The translations under genes were made by a program, and so were the position numbers. The notes beneath the pieces are model-generated. The model did not search any database, had not been told where the DNA came from, and saw nothing but the letters and a program-made list of their open reading frames with translations. Source: Prevotella sp. (GTDB lineage Bacteria > Bacteroidota > Bacteroidia > Bacteroidales > Muribaculaceae). Taken from it: a DNA stretch of 64,000 nt. The stretch spans positions 793,844 to 857,843 of the forward strand of contig JAMPBN010000001.1 of the NCBI GenBank assembly GCA_023666665.1, written 5' to 3'. Below are positions 16,907 to 26,803 of the stretch, in pieces (position 1 is the stretch's first letter; every line of letters begins with the position of its first letter).

Positions 16907-18847
16907 TCACCCCAACTTCGTTGCTTGGTTGATTTCTTCAGTCAAGTCGGCTGCAAAGTTAGCAATTTTTATGGAACCTTTATCACCTTCGCCCTGTTTT
17001 CTTACAGAAACTTCGCCATTTTCCTGTTCTTTTTCACCTACAATCAGCATATAGGGTATGCGTTTGAGCTCATTGTCGCGGATTTTGCGGCCAATTTTCT
17101 CGTTGCGGTCGTCAACGCTTGCGCGGATGTCTGACTCCTCGAGCTGACGTTTAACCTCGTAAGCGTAGTCGTTGAACTTCTCGGAGATGGGGAGGATAAT
17201 AACCTGTTCGGGAGCAAGCCAAAGGGGGAAGCGTCCGGCGGTGTGTTCGAGCAGCACGGCAACGAAGCGTTCCATCGAACCGAAAGGTGCGCGGTGAATC
17301 ATCACGGGGCGGTGTTTGGCGTTGTCAGAGCCGGTATACTCCAGCTGGAAGCGTTCGGGCAGGTTGTAGTCAACCTGAATGGTACCCAACTGCCAACGGC
17401 GGCCAAGGGCATCTTTGACCATAAAGTCGAGCTTGGGACCGTAGAACGCGGCTTCGCCGGTTTCCTGACGTGCCTGGATACCTTTTTCGGCGCAAGCCTC
17501 AATGATAGCCTGCTCGGCCTTGTGCCAGTTTTCGTCTGAGCCGATGTATTTGTCCTTGTTATTGGGGTCGCGCAGGGAGATTTGTGCCTCATAGTTATCG
17601 AACTTCAACGCCTTAAATATATAGAGGATGATGTCCATAACCTTGAGGAACTCGTCTTTAATCTGGTCGGGAGCGCAATAGATGTGGGCATCGTCTTGCG
17701 TAAAGCCGCGTACGCGGGTCAGACCGTGGAGTTCGCCCGACTGTTCGTAGCGATATACCGTACCGAACTCGGCCAAGCGCAGGGGCAGGTCGCGGTAGCT
17801 GCGGGGCAGAGCGCGGAAAATCTCGCAGTGGTGGGGGCAGTTCATCGGCTTGAGCAGATACTCTTCGCCCTCTTCGGGGGTATGTATGGGCTGAAAGGAG
17901 TCCTTGCCATACTTGGCATAGTGGCCGGAAGTTACGTAGAGCTGCTTGTTGCCGATATGGGGCGTGATTACTTGCTGGTAACCATAGCGTTTTTGGATTT
18001 TGCGGAGGAACTGCTCGAGGCGGTCGCGCAGAGCGGCACCCTTGGGGAGCCACAGGGGCAGACCCTGACCGACGTTGGCCGAGAATGCGAAGAGTTCCAT
18101 TTCCTTGCCGAGCTTGCGGTGGTCGCGCTTCTTGGCCTCTTCGATGAGGGCAAGATACTCGTCGAGCATCTTCTGCTTGGGGAAAGTAATGCCGTAAACT
18201 CGCACGAGCTGCTGGCGTTTTTCATCGCCGCGCCAGTATGCACCGGCAAGGCTCATTATCTTAACGGCCTTGATTGCGCCGGTGTTGGGCAAGTGAGGCC
18301 CGCGGCACAGGTCGGTAAATGCGCCCTGAGTATACGTGGTGATATGTCCGTCTTCGAGTTCGGAAATCAGCTCGCACTTGTAGACCTCGCCACGGTCGCC
18401 GAATGCTTTCAGGGCATCCGCCTTGGAGATGTCGCTGCGCACTATGCCTTCTTTCTTGCGCGCGAGCTCAAGCATCTTCTTCTCGATTGCGGGGAAGTCG
18501 GCGGAGGTTATGTCGTGACCGTTGGTGTCTATGTCGTAGTAGAAGCCGTTTTCAATAGCCGGGCCGATACCGAACTTCACTCCGGGATAGAGTTCTTGAA
18601 GAGCTTCGGCGAGGAGGTGGGCGGAACTGTGCCAAAAAGCGTGTTTGCCTTCGGGGTCGTCCCACTTGAAGAGTTTCAGCGATGCGTCGTCGGTGATGGG
18701 ACGCGAAAGATCCCATTCGGCATCATTGACGGAGGCGGCAAGAACGTCTTGCGCCAGTCGGGGGCTGATGGATTCAGCTATTTGCAGAGGGGTAACGCCG
18801 TTTTCAAATTGCTTGACGCTCCCATCGGGGAATGTAATATTTATCAT
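16907..18847 (-). CDS. thrS: Threonyl-tRNA synthetase
   Basis: A 646-aa class II synthetase with the full domain order: TGS domain (1-60, [20 protein letters not shown]), second additional domain with the [12 protein letters not shown] zinc/editing motif (about 73-84), catalytic core with [10 protein letters not shown] zinc ligand region, motif 2 [14 protein letters not shown] and motif 3 area [13 protein letters not shown], and the C-terminal anticodon-binding domain ([13 protein letters not shown]). It charges tRNA-Thr. Length is standard. No T-box-like leader is seen. First gene of the cluster with infC, rpmI and rplT. Confidence 0.98.
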   Translation of the reverse strand: MINITFPDGSVKQFENGVTPLQIAESISPRLAQDVLAASVNDAEWDLSRPITDDASLKLFKWDDPEGKHAFWHSSAHLLAEALQELYPGVKFGIGPAIENGFYYDIDTNGHDITSADFPAIEKKMLELARKKEGIVRSDISKADALKAFGDRGEVYKCELISELEDGHITTYTQGAFTDLCRGPHLPNTGAIKAVKIMSLAGAYWRGDEKRQQLVRVYGITFPKQKMLDEYLALIEEAKKRDHRKLGKEMELFAFSANVGQGLPLWLPKGAALRDRLEQFLRKIQKRYGYQQVITPHIGNKQLYVTSGHYAKYGKDSFQPIHTPEEGEEYLLKPMNCPHHCEIFRALPRSYRDLPLRLAEFGTVYRYEQSGELHGLTRVRGFTQDDAHIYCAPDQIKDEFLKVMDIILYIFKALKFDNYEAQISLRDPNNKDKYIGSDENWHKAEQAIIEACAEKGIQARQETGEAAFYGPKLDFMVKDALGRRWQLGTIQVDYNLPERFQLEYTGSDNAKHRPVMIHRAPFGSMERFVAVLLEHTAGRFPLWLAPEQVIILPISEKFNDYAYEVKRQLEESDIRASVDDRNEKIGRKIRDNELKRIPYMLIVGEKEQENGEVSVRKQGEGDKGSIKIANFAADLTEEINQATKLG

Positions 18848-18877
18848 TATGTGATAGTTGTGCTACAAAAATCGGCG

Positions 18878-18885
18878 CAAAGTTA
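18878..18885 (-). promoter_or_regulatory. -7 element of the thrS operon
   Basis: The minus strand reads TAACTTTG about 30 nt before the thrS start. A TTG about 22 nt upstream is a possible but badly spaced -33 element. Confidence 0.6.
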
Positions 18886-18927
18886 CGCATTTTTTTTCAT
18901 ATAACCGCAATTTTTTTGTTTGGAAAA

Positions 18928-18999
18928 GAGTGGAGGGGTGGCATAGTGGCGAAGTGTCGAAGTATAACTTTGCCACTTCGCCACTCCGCCACTAAATTG
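18928..18999. repeat. 8-nt periodic array with inverted halves between thrS and the efflux operon
   Basis: Nine octads stand in strict register: GAGTGGAG, GGGTGGCA, TAGTGGCG, AAGTGTCG, AAGTATAA, then CTTTGCCA, CTTCGCCA, CTCCGCCA, CTAAATTG. The second half is the complement-type of the first, giving a perfect 12-bp stem (18945-18956 with 18974-18985). A plus-strand TAACTTTG (18965-18972) lies in the loop and may be an extra promoter or chance. Confidence 0.75.
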
Positions 19000-19045
19000 A
19001 CATTAGCAAAAATGTCGGCACAATTGGTCAGTTTGTCTACTAAGT

Positions 19046-19077
19046 TTTGAAGCTCTATTTTTTTTCGCGTACCTTTG
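19046..19077 (+). promoter_or_regulatory. Promoter of the RND efflux operon
   Basis: TTTG (19046-19049), 20 nt, TACCTTTG (19070-19077), with the first ATG at 19098. This also argues against a start at the TTG at 19047. Confidence 0.85.
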
Positions 19078-19097
19078 CGCTCCGAAAACTCCACAAT

Positions 19098-20126
19098 ATG
19101 AAAGGACTGAAAAGATTGATTTTTAGCCTGGGCGCCGGAGCGTTGCTGATGGGATGCTCTGAGGGCGACAACCTGAGCGTTGCGCCTGCCCATAATGTTT
19201 TTACAGTTAGGCCGGTAGAAGTTGGCGGCAGCAATGAGCTGACTTTCCCGGCAGTAGTTGAAGAAGCACGTACCATTGCCGTAGGCTTCAAGACCGCCGG
19301 CCAGATACAGCGCATCTACGTAAAGGAAGGGCAGCGGGTTAGCGAGGGGCAGACGCTCGCAATGCTCGACACCACCGACTATGCCCTCGGCATTTCAACC
19401 CTGCGCGAAAAGTATCGCCAAATGCGGGTGGAAAACGAGCGCCGCAAAATGCTCCATGACTCCGGCAATATGAGCGACAATGACTATGAGAATGCCGTCA
19501 GCGGTATGCGTCAGCTCGCTCTCCAGTTGCAGATGGAGGAAAACAAACTGCGCTACTGCACGCTCAAAGCCCCGGCTTCAGGAGTAGTTACTAAGGTGAG
19601 TTTCGAGGAATCGGAAATGGTAGATGCCGGCACCCCGGTGTTTGAGCTTATGGACAATAGCCGTCTGGAGGTGGTGGTAGACCTGCCGGTGCGCCACTAT
19701 GCCGAGCGCGAAACTTTCAGCGGATTTCAAGCCTCGTCGCCTCTGCTAAACGAAGATATTACACTGAAACTCACAAGCCTGACACCTCGCGCCGACAATG
19801 CGCAGCTCTACCGTATGCGCCTGCTCCCGGTCGGAAAGACCGACGGGCTGACTCCCGGAATGAACGTTGCGGTTAAAATTCACGCAGTCGGCAACGGCGG
19901 CGAAAAAGTCAGCATTCCACTGAGTGCCGTTTTCGACCGCGAGGGTGCGCAATACGTCTTGACCGTAAACCTCGCAGACTCTGTGATTTCCGCCCTGCCC
20001 ATAAAAATTGAGGGAGTGCCACACGAGGGGAATGTCACAGTCAGCGGCCTGACCGGCAACGTTGAAATCGTGCGCGCGGGAGTGCATCATCTTACCGACG
20101 GCGAACACGTAAATATACTGAAATGA
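19098..20126 (+). CDS. RND efflux periplasmic adaptor (membrane fusion lipoprotein)
   Basis: A 342-aa HlyD/AcrA-type adaptor linking the inner-membrane pump to the TolC-like channel. The N-terminus is a lipoprotein signal with lipobox LLMGC (Cys near residue 20). The barrel-sandwich/lipoyl halves are visible as GFKTAGQIQRIYVKEGQRVSEGQ and YCTLKAPASGVVTKV, with a coiled-coil hairpin between them (REKYRQMRVENERR). GLTPGMNVAVKI and VSIPLSAVFDR mark the beta-barrel. I start at the ATG at 19098 because an upstream TTG would read through the promoter. The stop overlaps the next start (ATGA). Confidence 0.94.
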   Translation: MKGLKRLIFSLGAGALLMGCSEGDNLSVAPAHNVFTVRPVEVGGSNELTFPAVVEEARTIAVGFKTAGQIQRIYVKEGQRVSEGQTLAMLDTTDYALGISTLREKYRQMRVENERRKMLHDSGNMSDNDYENAVSGMRQLALQLQMEENKLRYCTLKAPASGVVTKVSFEESEMVDAGTPVFELMDNSRLEVVVDLPVRHYAERETFSGFQASSPLLNEDITLKLTSLTPRADNAQLYRMRLLPVGKTDGLTPGMNVAVKIHAVGNGGEKVSIPLSAVFDREGAQYVLTVNLADSVISALPIKIEGVPHEGNVTVSGLTGNVEIVRAGVHHLTDGEHVNILK

Positions 20127-23100
20127 CACGCATTACCCGCTTTTTCATAGAGCGGCCAACACTGTTTTGGTCGCTGATGTGTGGAATACTCATTATGGGA
20201 GTGTTGAGCTTTATGCGAATGCCGAAGCTCGAAGACCCCGTGGTGCCGGTGAAGCAGGCGAGCGTGATAGTTCTCTATCCCGGTGCCGATGTTGAAACCA
20301 TGGAGCGCGACATTGCCGCGCCGCTGGAAGATGCCTTGCGCACTCTCCCGGACATCGACGAGCTGAAAACCAACGTCTATCCCGGCCAGGTACTGGTGTC
20401 GGTGAACTTCGAAATGGGGACCCCCAAAGACCAGCTGGAGCAGCATTTCGACCTCGTGCGTCGCAAGGCTATGGACATTCAAAAAACTCTGCCTCAGGGT
20501 GCTATGGAGCCGATAGTAGTAGACGATATGATGGACGTCTACGGTCTGCTCTATGCTTTCACAGGCGACGGATACTCGCTCAAGGAACTCGAAACCTACG
20601 CCAAGGAGCTGCGCCGCGAACTCGTGGCCATCGAGGGGGTTAAGCGCGTAAATATCGGCGGCAAGCGCTCGGAAGTTATCGACATAGAGCTCACTCCCGA
20701 ACAAATAAAGCGCAACGGCCTGCTGCCTACGCAGATAATGATAGCCTTACAGGGTGCCTCCGGAGCCGTGGATGCCGGGAAGTCGCAAGCCGGAGATTCG
20801 CGTCTGACTCTCACCGTCACCGAAGGAGTAACCTCCGTTGACGACGTTGCCAACCTGCTTATTGACACTCCGGAAGGCAAGCAAGTCAGACTTGGCGACA
20901 TTGCCCGGGTGGAGCGCCGCTATGCCGAACCTCACCGCAATGCCATATACGTTGGCGGCGCTCCGGCGCTAACCATTGCCATTACCTTAGAAGATAATGC
21001 GATAGTTCCCGATGTTGGTGCCATAGTCGACGAAAAGATTGCCGAAGTCTTGACTCGCTTCCCGGTCGGTATGCAGACTGAAAAGATTTACTTCCAACCT
21101 GATAAGGTCAACAGTGCAATCAGCGGCTTCATGCTTAATCTGTTGGAGTCGGTAGTGATTGTCGTACTGATTCTTATACTCTCAATGGGTTGGCGTTCGG
21201 GCGTAATTATCGGATTCGGCCTGGTTCTCACCGTAGCGCTCTCGTTCCCATTGCTTCAGGCAGTCGGCACGACGTTGCAGCGCATATCTTTGGGCGCGTT
21301 CATCGTGGCTATGGGTATGCTGGTAGATAACGCCGTTGTAATTATGGACGGCATTTTGGTTGACCGCGACCGCGGACTGCCGCAAGAGCGCTACCTCTAC
21401 CGCATCGGCAAGAATACGGCGCTCCCTCTGCTCGGAGCCACGGTGATTGCTGCCTGCACATTCCTACCCATATATCTTACGCCCGGCTCGGTCGGCGAAT
21501 TTGCCGGCGACCTCTTTATGGTTATCTGCGTCAGCCTGTTGGCCAGCTGGGTTTTAGCGCTCATCCAAGTACCCGCGTGTGCAAAAGCGTGGCTCGGCTC
21601 CCATAATAATAAAGAAATCAAGGAGCTTGAAAGCAAGTATCCCCAAGGCAAGGTTTACCGACTGATGCACAAGGCGCTGCTTTGGTTGCTCGGACATAAG
21701 GCCGTAGCCATATGCTGCGCAATCGTTCTGTTAGGAGTTTCGGCGCTCGGCATTTCGCGGCTGAGAATCGTGTTCTTCCCCGACTTTGACTATGAGCAAT
21801 TCGTGGTGGAATGCTATTTCCCGAACACTACCGATGCCGACAGCGTTGACGCCCGCATTCGCCAAATGGCCGCCACGGTCGAGGAGATGCCCGACGTTAA
21901 TCGCGTGGTTGTCAGCACCGGCGGCGCTCCGGCACGCTATTGCTTTGTGCGCCCGATGCCCGATAGCGACGACACGTATGCTGAGCTGATTATAGACTGC
22001 AAGGATTTCAAAACCATGCAGCGCATGACCCACGAAATTCGCCGCAAGCTACGCGACATTGCCCCGGACGCATACGTGCGCACCCGCAAATATAACTTCT
22101 CCATAGTATCGTCGCACACCGTGGAGGTTGAGTTCTCCGGCCCCGATGCCAACGAACTGCGCCGACTCTCCGCCCAAGCCGAGGAGATTATGCGCAGCAG
22201 CAAGTGGGTAGACCCCTACTCGGTGCAAAACAACTGGAAAATCACTGCTCCGACATTGCAGTTCAACTTCTCCCAGAGCGCTGCGCAGCGCGCCGGAGTA
22301 AGCCGCAGCGACGTTGCCCACGCCCTGCAGTCTGCCGTCGACGGCTATCCGGTCGGAGTCTTGTCGGAGGGCGACAATATGCTGCCAATTCGCGTGGCCA
22401 TGCGCGAAAGCTCCGGAGCCAAGCCCACAGATCTTGAGGCCATTGCCGTGTGGTCGACGGCCAACGTTAATCTCGATCCCTCGGCCTTGCAGGGCTTGAT
22501 GACCGGAGCCACATCGGCCGATGAGCTGCGCGAAAATATGTTCCGCACCACTCTGCTTGGCAACGTCGTTGACTCCACGTCGCTACGCTATGCGTCGGAA
22601 CACATTTATCGCTACAACGGCCAGCGCGCCATTCAAGCCGAGTGCGACCCCGACCCCGAAAATCCCGAAGCCACTCCCGCCAAGGTGGTAGCCGATATTG
22701 AGGCGAAAATTAAAGCCATACCTCTGCCGCCGGGCTATTCGATACGCTTCGTAGGCGAGGGTGAACTCTCAAACAAGACCATCGGCAAAGTTATGGGTCT
22801 GCTCCCAACGGTGCTGCTGATCGTGTTCGCCGTGCTGCTTATGTTGTTCAATAATTGGAAGAAACTGTTTGTTATACTGCTATGCTTCCCGTTCGTGATG
22901 TGTGGCATCATTCCCTCGTTGCTGCTGACGGATACGCCGTTTACGTTCCTGGCCATTCTCGGCTGCATGGGTCTGATTGGTATGATGGTTAAGAACGCCA
23001 TAGTGTTGGTCGACGAAATCAACCGCTTGCAGACTGATGAGCAGGTTGAGGCTTTTGAGGCAGTGGTGAGAGCCACTCTGAGCCGCGTGCGCCCGGTAAT

Positions 23101-23263
23101 GCTCGCCTCGTTCACAACCATTTTAGGCATGATTCCGCTCATTGGCGACGCGATGTATGGCTCGCTGGCCATTACCGTTATCGGCGGTTTGGCCGTTGGC
23201 ACCATAATCACTCTTCTGCTTCTCCCTCTTCTTTACTCCATTTTCTTCAATATCAAGAAATGA
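20123..23263 (+). CDS. RND-family efflux transporter (AcrB-like inner-membrane pump)
   Basis: A 1046-aa protein with two homologous halves, each with one helix, a large periplasmic loop and five to six helices. Family marks: FIERPTLFWSLMCG at the start, the porter-domain motif YPGADVETMERDIAAPLEDAL, helix 4 MGMLVDNAVVIMDGI, and MVKNAIVLVDEINRL in helix 10 with the essential Lys. In helix 4 the usual Asp-Asp pair of AcrB reads Asp-Asn, so only one of the two proton-relay acids is present, a variant seen in parts of the HAE1 family. The substrate is unknown. ATGA overlaps at both ends tie it to the adaptor and channel genes. Confidence 0.95.
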   Translation: MTRITRFFIERPTLFWSLMCGILIMGVLSFMRMPKLEDPVVPVKQASVIVLYPGADVETMERDIAAPLEDALRTLPDIDELKTNVYPGQVLVSVNFEMGTPKDQLEQHFDLVRRKAMDIQKTLPQGAMEPIVVDDMMDVYGLLYAFTGDGYSLKELETYAKELRRELVAIEGVKRVNIGGKRSEVIDIELTPEQIKRNGLLPTQIMIALQGASGAVDAGKSQAGDSRLTLTVTEGVTSVDDVANLLIDTPEGKQVRLGDIARVERRYAEPHRNAIYVGGAPALTIAITLEDNAIVPDVGAIVDEKIAEVLTRFPVGMQTEKIYFQPDKVNSAISGFMLNLLESVVIVVLILILSMGWRSGVIIGFGLVLTVALSFPLLQAVGTTLQRISLGAFIVAMGMLVDNAVVIMDGILVDRDRGLPQERYLYRIGKNTALPLLGATVIAACTFLPIYLTPGSVGEFAGDLFMVICVSLLASWVLALIQVPACAKAWLGSHNNKEIKELESKYPQGKVYRLMHKALLWLLGHKAVAICCAIVLLGVSALGISRLRIVFFPDFDYEQFVVECYFPNTTDADSVDARIRQMAATVEEMPDVNRVVVSTGGAPARYCFVRPMPDSDDTYAELIIDCKDFKTMQRMTHEIRRKLRDIAPDAYVRTRKYNFSIVSSHTVEVEFSGPDANELRRLSAQAEEIMRSSKWVDPYSVQNNWKITAPTLQFNFSQSAAQRAGVSRSDVAHALQSAVDGYPVGVLSEGDNMLPIRVAMRESSGAKPTDLEAIAVWSTANVNLDPSALQGLMTGATSADELRENMFRTTLLGNVVDSTSLRYASEHIYRYNGQRAIQAECDPDPENPEATPAKVVADIEAKIKAIPLPPGYSIRFVGEGELSNKTIGKVMGLLPTVLLIVFAVLLMLFNNWKKLFVILLCFPFVMCGIIPSLLLTDTPFTFLAILGCMGLIGMMVKNAIVLVDEINRLQTDEQVEAFEAVVRATLSRVRPVMLASFTTILGMIPLIGDAMYGSLAITVIGGLAVGTIITLLLLPLLYSIFFNIKK

Positions 23264-24564
23264 AACACATCATTTTTATAATAGTCTCACTGATAACCGC
23301 AATTGCCGGGCGGGCGCTGACAATTGATGCCTCCGGAGCCGTAGAGCTTGCTTTGCAGAACTCCGAAGAGTTGAAAGCCGCTGACAATGCCGTTGAAAAA
23401 GCCCGGGTTGACCGCTACGTTGCCAAAACCGCTTATATGCCCAAGTTTGCCGGCTCGGCCACGGTGGCATGGATGCTTCCCGACACTGAATTTAAGCAGA
23501 TGGCGCTGACCATGCGTGCCCGCGGGGCTTATATGGCGGGGGTCAACTTGCAGCAGCCAATTTTTGCCGGCGGTAAAATCGTGGCTGCCAACCGCATGGC
23601 CGCAATTGGCGTGGATGCCTCAAAAGAGCAGCGCCGCCAGCGCGAAATCGCCGTAAAGGCCGATGCCGAAACGTCGTATTGGACCTATGTGGCAATCCTT
23701 GCCAAGGTGGAAATGATGAAAAGCTATGCGGCTCTGGTAGATACAGCTATGACGCAGACCCGCAGTGCTGCGGAGGCAGGTATGGCGGTACCTAACGACC
23801 TGCTGCGCATCGAAGCGCGAGCCGCGCAGGTCAAGTATCAGCATGAGCAGGTGAGCGCCGGTGCCGACCTTTGCCGTATGGCGCTATGCAACTCCTTGGG
23901 TTTGCCGCTCGACACGGAAATCACCCCTGCCGACACATCGGTGGTTGCCGAAGTGCCCCTCGACCTCTATAACTATAACCTTGCCGACCGCCCGGAAATG
24001 CGTCTGCTCGAGGCCGACATCAACGTCAAGCGTCAGCAGGTGAGGCTCACCCGCGGCGATTTCCTCCCGACCTTGGGGCTCCAAGCGGGGTGGAGCGCTT
24101 ATGGCAACGTGAAAATCAACACTATGGCCCAAGGCTCCGACGGCAATTATTACCCGCTGACCCAGGACATTAAAAACAATGGTTGGAACATTATGCTCTC
24201 GCTTCAAGTGCCGATTTTTCACTTCCTCGAGGGTGCCAAGAAAGTCAAGGCTGCCCGCCTGGAAGTTGAGAGTGCACGACTGATGCGCGACCACAACGAG
24301 CGCCTGCTCGACATGCAGGTGCGTCAGGCTATTTCAAATGTACTGACGGGTCAGGACTTGGTTTCTTCGGCTGAGAAATCGTTTGCCATGGCCGATGCGG
24401 CACTCAACGCTACCGCCCATAGCTATCGCGCCGGAATGGTTTCGATAACCGCGCTACTCGACGCTCAGAGCCAATGGCACACGGCCCGCGCCGACCTCAT
24501 CGAAGCCCGCACGCAGCTCCAAATCCACCTGATTGACTACCGCGCCTCCACTGCCGCCCTGTAG
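23260..24564 (+). CDS. TolC-family outer-membrane efflux channel
   Basis: A 434-aa protein with a Sec signal peptide (to about residue 21, IAGRALT). Two repeated alpha-helical barrel halves are visible as ALQNSEELKAADNAVEKAR / GVNLQQPIFAGGKI and DRPEMRLLEADINVKRQQVRLTRGDFLPTLGLQAGW / VPIFHFLEGAKKVKAA, with SYRAGMVSITALLDAQSQW near the C-terminus. It forms the outer-membrane conduit of the tripartite pump encoded by this three-gene operon. No local regulator gene is present. Confidence 0.94.
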   Translation: MKHIIFIIVSLITAIAGRALTIDASGAVELALQNSEELKAADNAVEKARVDRYVAKTAYMPKFAGSATVAWMLPDTEFKQMALTMRARGAYMAGVNLQQPIFAGGKIVAANRMAAIGVDASKEQRRQREIAVKADAETSYWTYVAILAKVEMMKSYAALVDTAMTQTRSAAEAGMAVPNDLLRIEARAAQVKYQHEQVSAGADLCRMALCNSLGLPLDTEITPADTSVVAEVPLDLYNYNLADRPEMRLLEADINVKRQQVRLTRGDFLPTLGLQAGWSAYGNVKINTMAQGSDGNYYPLTQDIKNNGWNIMLSLQVPIFHFLEGAKKVKAARLEVESARLMRDHNERLLDMQVRQAISNVLTGQDLVSSAEKSFAMADAALNATAHSYRAGMVSITALLDAQSQWHTARADLIEARTQLQIHLIDYRASTAAL

Positions 24565-24576
24565 TAATAAAAACAC

Positions 24577-24613
24577 AAAAGTGCGCGAGCAAGAAGTCCG
24601 CGCACTTTTTTAT
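24577..24613 (+). terminator. Intrinsic terminator of the efflux operon
   Basis: An 11-bp GC-rich stem (24577-24587 with 24599-24609) has an 11-nt loop and is followed by a T-run. The A-run on the other side could let it also serve the convergent barrel gene. Confidence 0.9.
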
Positions 24614-24630
24614 TTGGGGGAATTTGAATT

Positions 24631-25524
24631 TTAGAAGTAGAAAGTCAGGTTGAGAGCGCCGCCGATGTTGTCGGTACCGAAGTGGTGAGAGATGTTACCG
24701 GGGGTATAGAGGTCGGTGCGTTGTTCTACTTTATTGTAGGCGGTGTTGAAGCCTTCGCTCTTTACGATGCCTTTGCCGGCAAATGTTGAGTAGTAGTTGA
24801 GCGATACTTCAGCGCCGAGCGAAATCTTGGGAGCCACAAACCATTCAAAGCCTGCGCTGCCATAGAAACCGAGGCAACCAACTGCGCCTTCGTGGCGATA
24901 TTCAGTGATACGGTAGCCGCTGGGAACCACGCTGATATAAGAGTTGATACCGGTGCTGGGAGTGCGGTTGAGGTCGGTGATTTCGTTGCCGTAGCTATAA
25001 GAAGTTTTGTCGGAGTAAACGCCGGCGAGGATGCCGAAACCGAATACGCCTTGCACGCGCTTCTTGCCGATGCGGTATTCGCCGCCTACCTGCAGAGTAG
25101 CGCCGCCTTTCACGGTTTTGGTCTGGTCAATAACCTTGGCCGACGAGTTGGGGTCGAGGTAGGTATTGAGGTCATCGGTGGCATATACGCGGTTGCGCTT
25201 GTCGTTTACGACGATGCCGAGGTTGGCCTTGACTGCCCAGTTGTCGGTGAGCATATATTTGGCGAGAATTGATGCGTTGGGCTTCACCGAGAACTCGTCG
25301 AAGAGAAAGGGGTTGCCGCTGAGCACCACGTCGCTTACTTCAGCCTTGTTTCCGCCGATGGCGTTAGCCAGCGGGAGGAAGAGAGGCACAACGTCAACGC
25401 CGATTGCAAAGTCGCCCTTCTGGGGGAGGTACTGCTTGCAGCACTGCTTTTCGGCGGTTTCTTGTGCGCTCGCGCCGAGACCTACCATTGAGGCCAGAGC
25501 GAGAATCAGAATATTTTTCTTCAT
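24631..25524 (-). CDS. Outer-membrane beta-barrel protein (297 aa)
   Basis: Signal peptide MKKNILILALASMVGLGASAQ, then alternating polar/aromatic strands typical of small outer-membrane barrels (NWAVKANLGIVVN, ATLQVGGEYRIG, GVFGFGILAGVYS, GFYGSAGFEWFVAPKISLGAEVSLNYYSTF). The chain ends with the aromatic terminus LNLTFYF that is recognised by the BAM machinery. Resembles the outer-membrane barrel families common in Bacteroidales; specific role unknown. It follows the lipoprotein gene at 25553 by 28 bp and is probably co-expressed. Confidence 0.85.
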   Translation of the reverse strand: MKKNILILALASMVGLGASAQETAEKQCCKQYLPQKGDFAIGVDVVPLFLPLANAIGGNKAEVSDVVLSGNPFLFDEFSVKPNASILAKYMLTDNWAVKANLGIVVNDKRNRVYATDDLNTYLDPNSSAKVIDQTKTVKGGATLQVGGEYRIGKKRVQGVFGFGILAGVYSDKTSYSYGNEITDLNRTPSTGINSYISVVPSGYRITEYRHEGAVGCLGFYGSAGFEWFVAPKISLGAEVSLNYYSTFAGKGIVKSEGFNTAYNKVEQRTDLYTPGNISHHFGTDNIGGALNLTFYF

Positions 25525-25552
25525 TGTTTAAATGTCTGAGCTGAAAGGGTTA

Positions 25553-26767
25553 TTATTTGTTGGCTTGTTCGGCTTTTTCAGCTGCTTCTTCGGCGAGGCG
25601 CTCTTCGATCTCAGATTTCCATTCGTCGTTGCTGCCCCAGAAGTATTTGTTGTAGCTGGTTTCTTCGTCCTGAGTGTCGAACAGGAGAGCCTTGCACTCA
25701 AATTCAGCGATGTAAGCCTGAACGGGAGCGGAGAAAGAGCCGCTTACGCCATTGGCGCTGCTGTTGAATGCATACCAGCCGGTGATGGTGGTTGCCTTAT
25801 AGTCGGTGTAGGTCAGTATGGGAGCTTCGGGCTTCTCTTCGCCTTCAGCAACTTCGGGAGCTGTCCAAGTGGGGTCGGCATATTCGATTTCTTCAGCTTC
25901 GTAGTGAACGAAAGTAGCGTTCTGCTGGGGAAGAACCTGGATGGAGTAGCTGTAGTTTGCGGGGAATTCCTTAACGAGAACGTCGAGAGTAAACTCGCCT
26001 TCAGCGTCGGTGGTTACGTTGTAAACGGTCTGGTGGCTGCCATCAGTTACGGTAAGAACGAGGTCAGCGTTGGGAGCGGGAACGTAGCAGGGAAGAATCT
26101 GAGCGGATTTCCAGCCTACGAACACTTCAGTTTCGGTAGGATTGTTTTCTTCGTCGTAGAAGGTCTTGGTCTCATACTCTTTCTCGGGAGCGATGTAGAA
26201 CTCGGCGTTGCGGCCGATTTTGCCCTTGAGAGTGGTGTAGTTGCTGTAGCCCTGCATAACGTCGGTGTGTGAAACGCCGTTGCAAACGAGGTTTTTGATG
26301 CAGATGCCACCGTCAACGAAGGTCAGACCGGTAGTGTTGTTAACCGAGAAAACCTTGGTTTCGGTAACGGTCTTGATTTCGTTGTTGATAACTTTAATGG
26401 TGTTGCATTCAGCTTCAAAAGCAGAGCTTTGAATTGAAACGTTGCTTGACTTGGTCAGAGGAGCGGGGATTTCGATAGAGTAGTTACCGGCAGCGTCGGT
26501 AGTGGTTTCAAAAACGCTCTGACCGTTGAGGCCTGTGCCGTAGTCGCTGTTGTTAACGATAATCTGGAGGTCGAGATTGGCAGCGGGAACGTAGTTGTAG
26601 GCGAACTTGCCGTTAACCACGGTGGTACCGGTGGTGTACTCAACGTGACCTTTGATGATTGAACGTCCGGGAACGTTGTCAACGTCGAAGGCGGTTTGCT
26701 CTTCAGAGCAGCCTGTCATAACGAAAGCTGCTACTACCGCAGCTACGAGATACTTGAATGTTTTCAT
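25553..26767 (-). CDS. Lipoprotein with repeated beta-sandwich (carboxypeptidase-regulatory-like) modules
   Basis: A 404-aa protein with lipobox FVMTGC (Cys20) after a clear signal peptide. Two or three related modules of about 110 residues follow the pattern I-x-G-x-V ... DLxLxVxxxxGxxxVxxTTDAxGxYSxxIP (for example FETTTDAAGNYSIEIPAP and VYNVTTDAEGEFTLDVLV), which resembles CarboxypepD_reg/CNA-B-like beta-sandwiches. The C-terminus is Glu/Ala-rich and charged (EIEERLAEEAAEKAEQ), probably a short coiled coil. It likely sits on the outer membrane together with the barrel protein encoded downstream. Exact family not recognised. Confidence 0.8.
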   Translation of the reverse strand: MKTFKYLVAAVVAAFVMTGCSEEQTAFDVDNVPGRSIIKGHVEYTTGTTVVNGKFAYNYVPAANLDLQIIVNNSDYGTGLNGQSVFETTTDAAGNYSIEIPAPLTKSSNVSIQSSAFEAECNTIKVINNEIKTVTETKVFSVNNTTGLTFVDGGICIKNLVCNGVSHTDVMQGYSNYTTLKGKIGRNAEFYIAPEKEYETKTFYDEENNPTETEVFVGWKSAQILPCYVPAPNADLVLTVTDGSHQTVYNVTTDAEGEFTLDVLVKEFPANYSYSIQVLPQQNATFVHYEAEEIEYADPTWTAPEVAEGEEKPEAPILTYTDYKATTITGWYAFNSSANGVSGSFSAPVQAYIAEFECKALLFDTQDEETSYNKYFWGSNDEWKSEIEERLAEEAAEKAEQANK

Positions 26768-26803
26768 CTAAAAAAATTAAATGGTTTATTAAAATATAAA
26801 AAA

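Noticed and set aside
18848..18900. T-box or threonine attenuator before thrS
   Set aside because: The leader is only about 25-30 nt with no tRNA-interaction stem or threonine-rich leader peptide.
17582..18904. Long open frame (440 codons) on the plus strand opposite thrS
   Set aside because: The minus strand encodes a complete threonyl-tRNA synthetase. The plus frame has no recognisable motif and arises from codon bias. Similar antisense frames at 8603-9445, 45697-46917 and 55989-57014 were dropped for the same reason.
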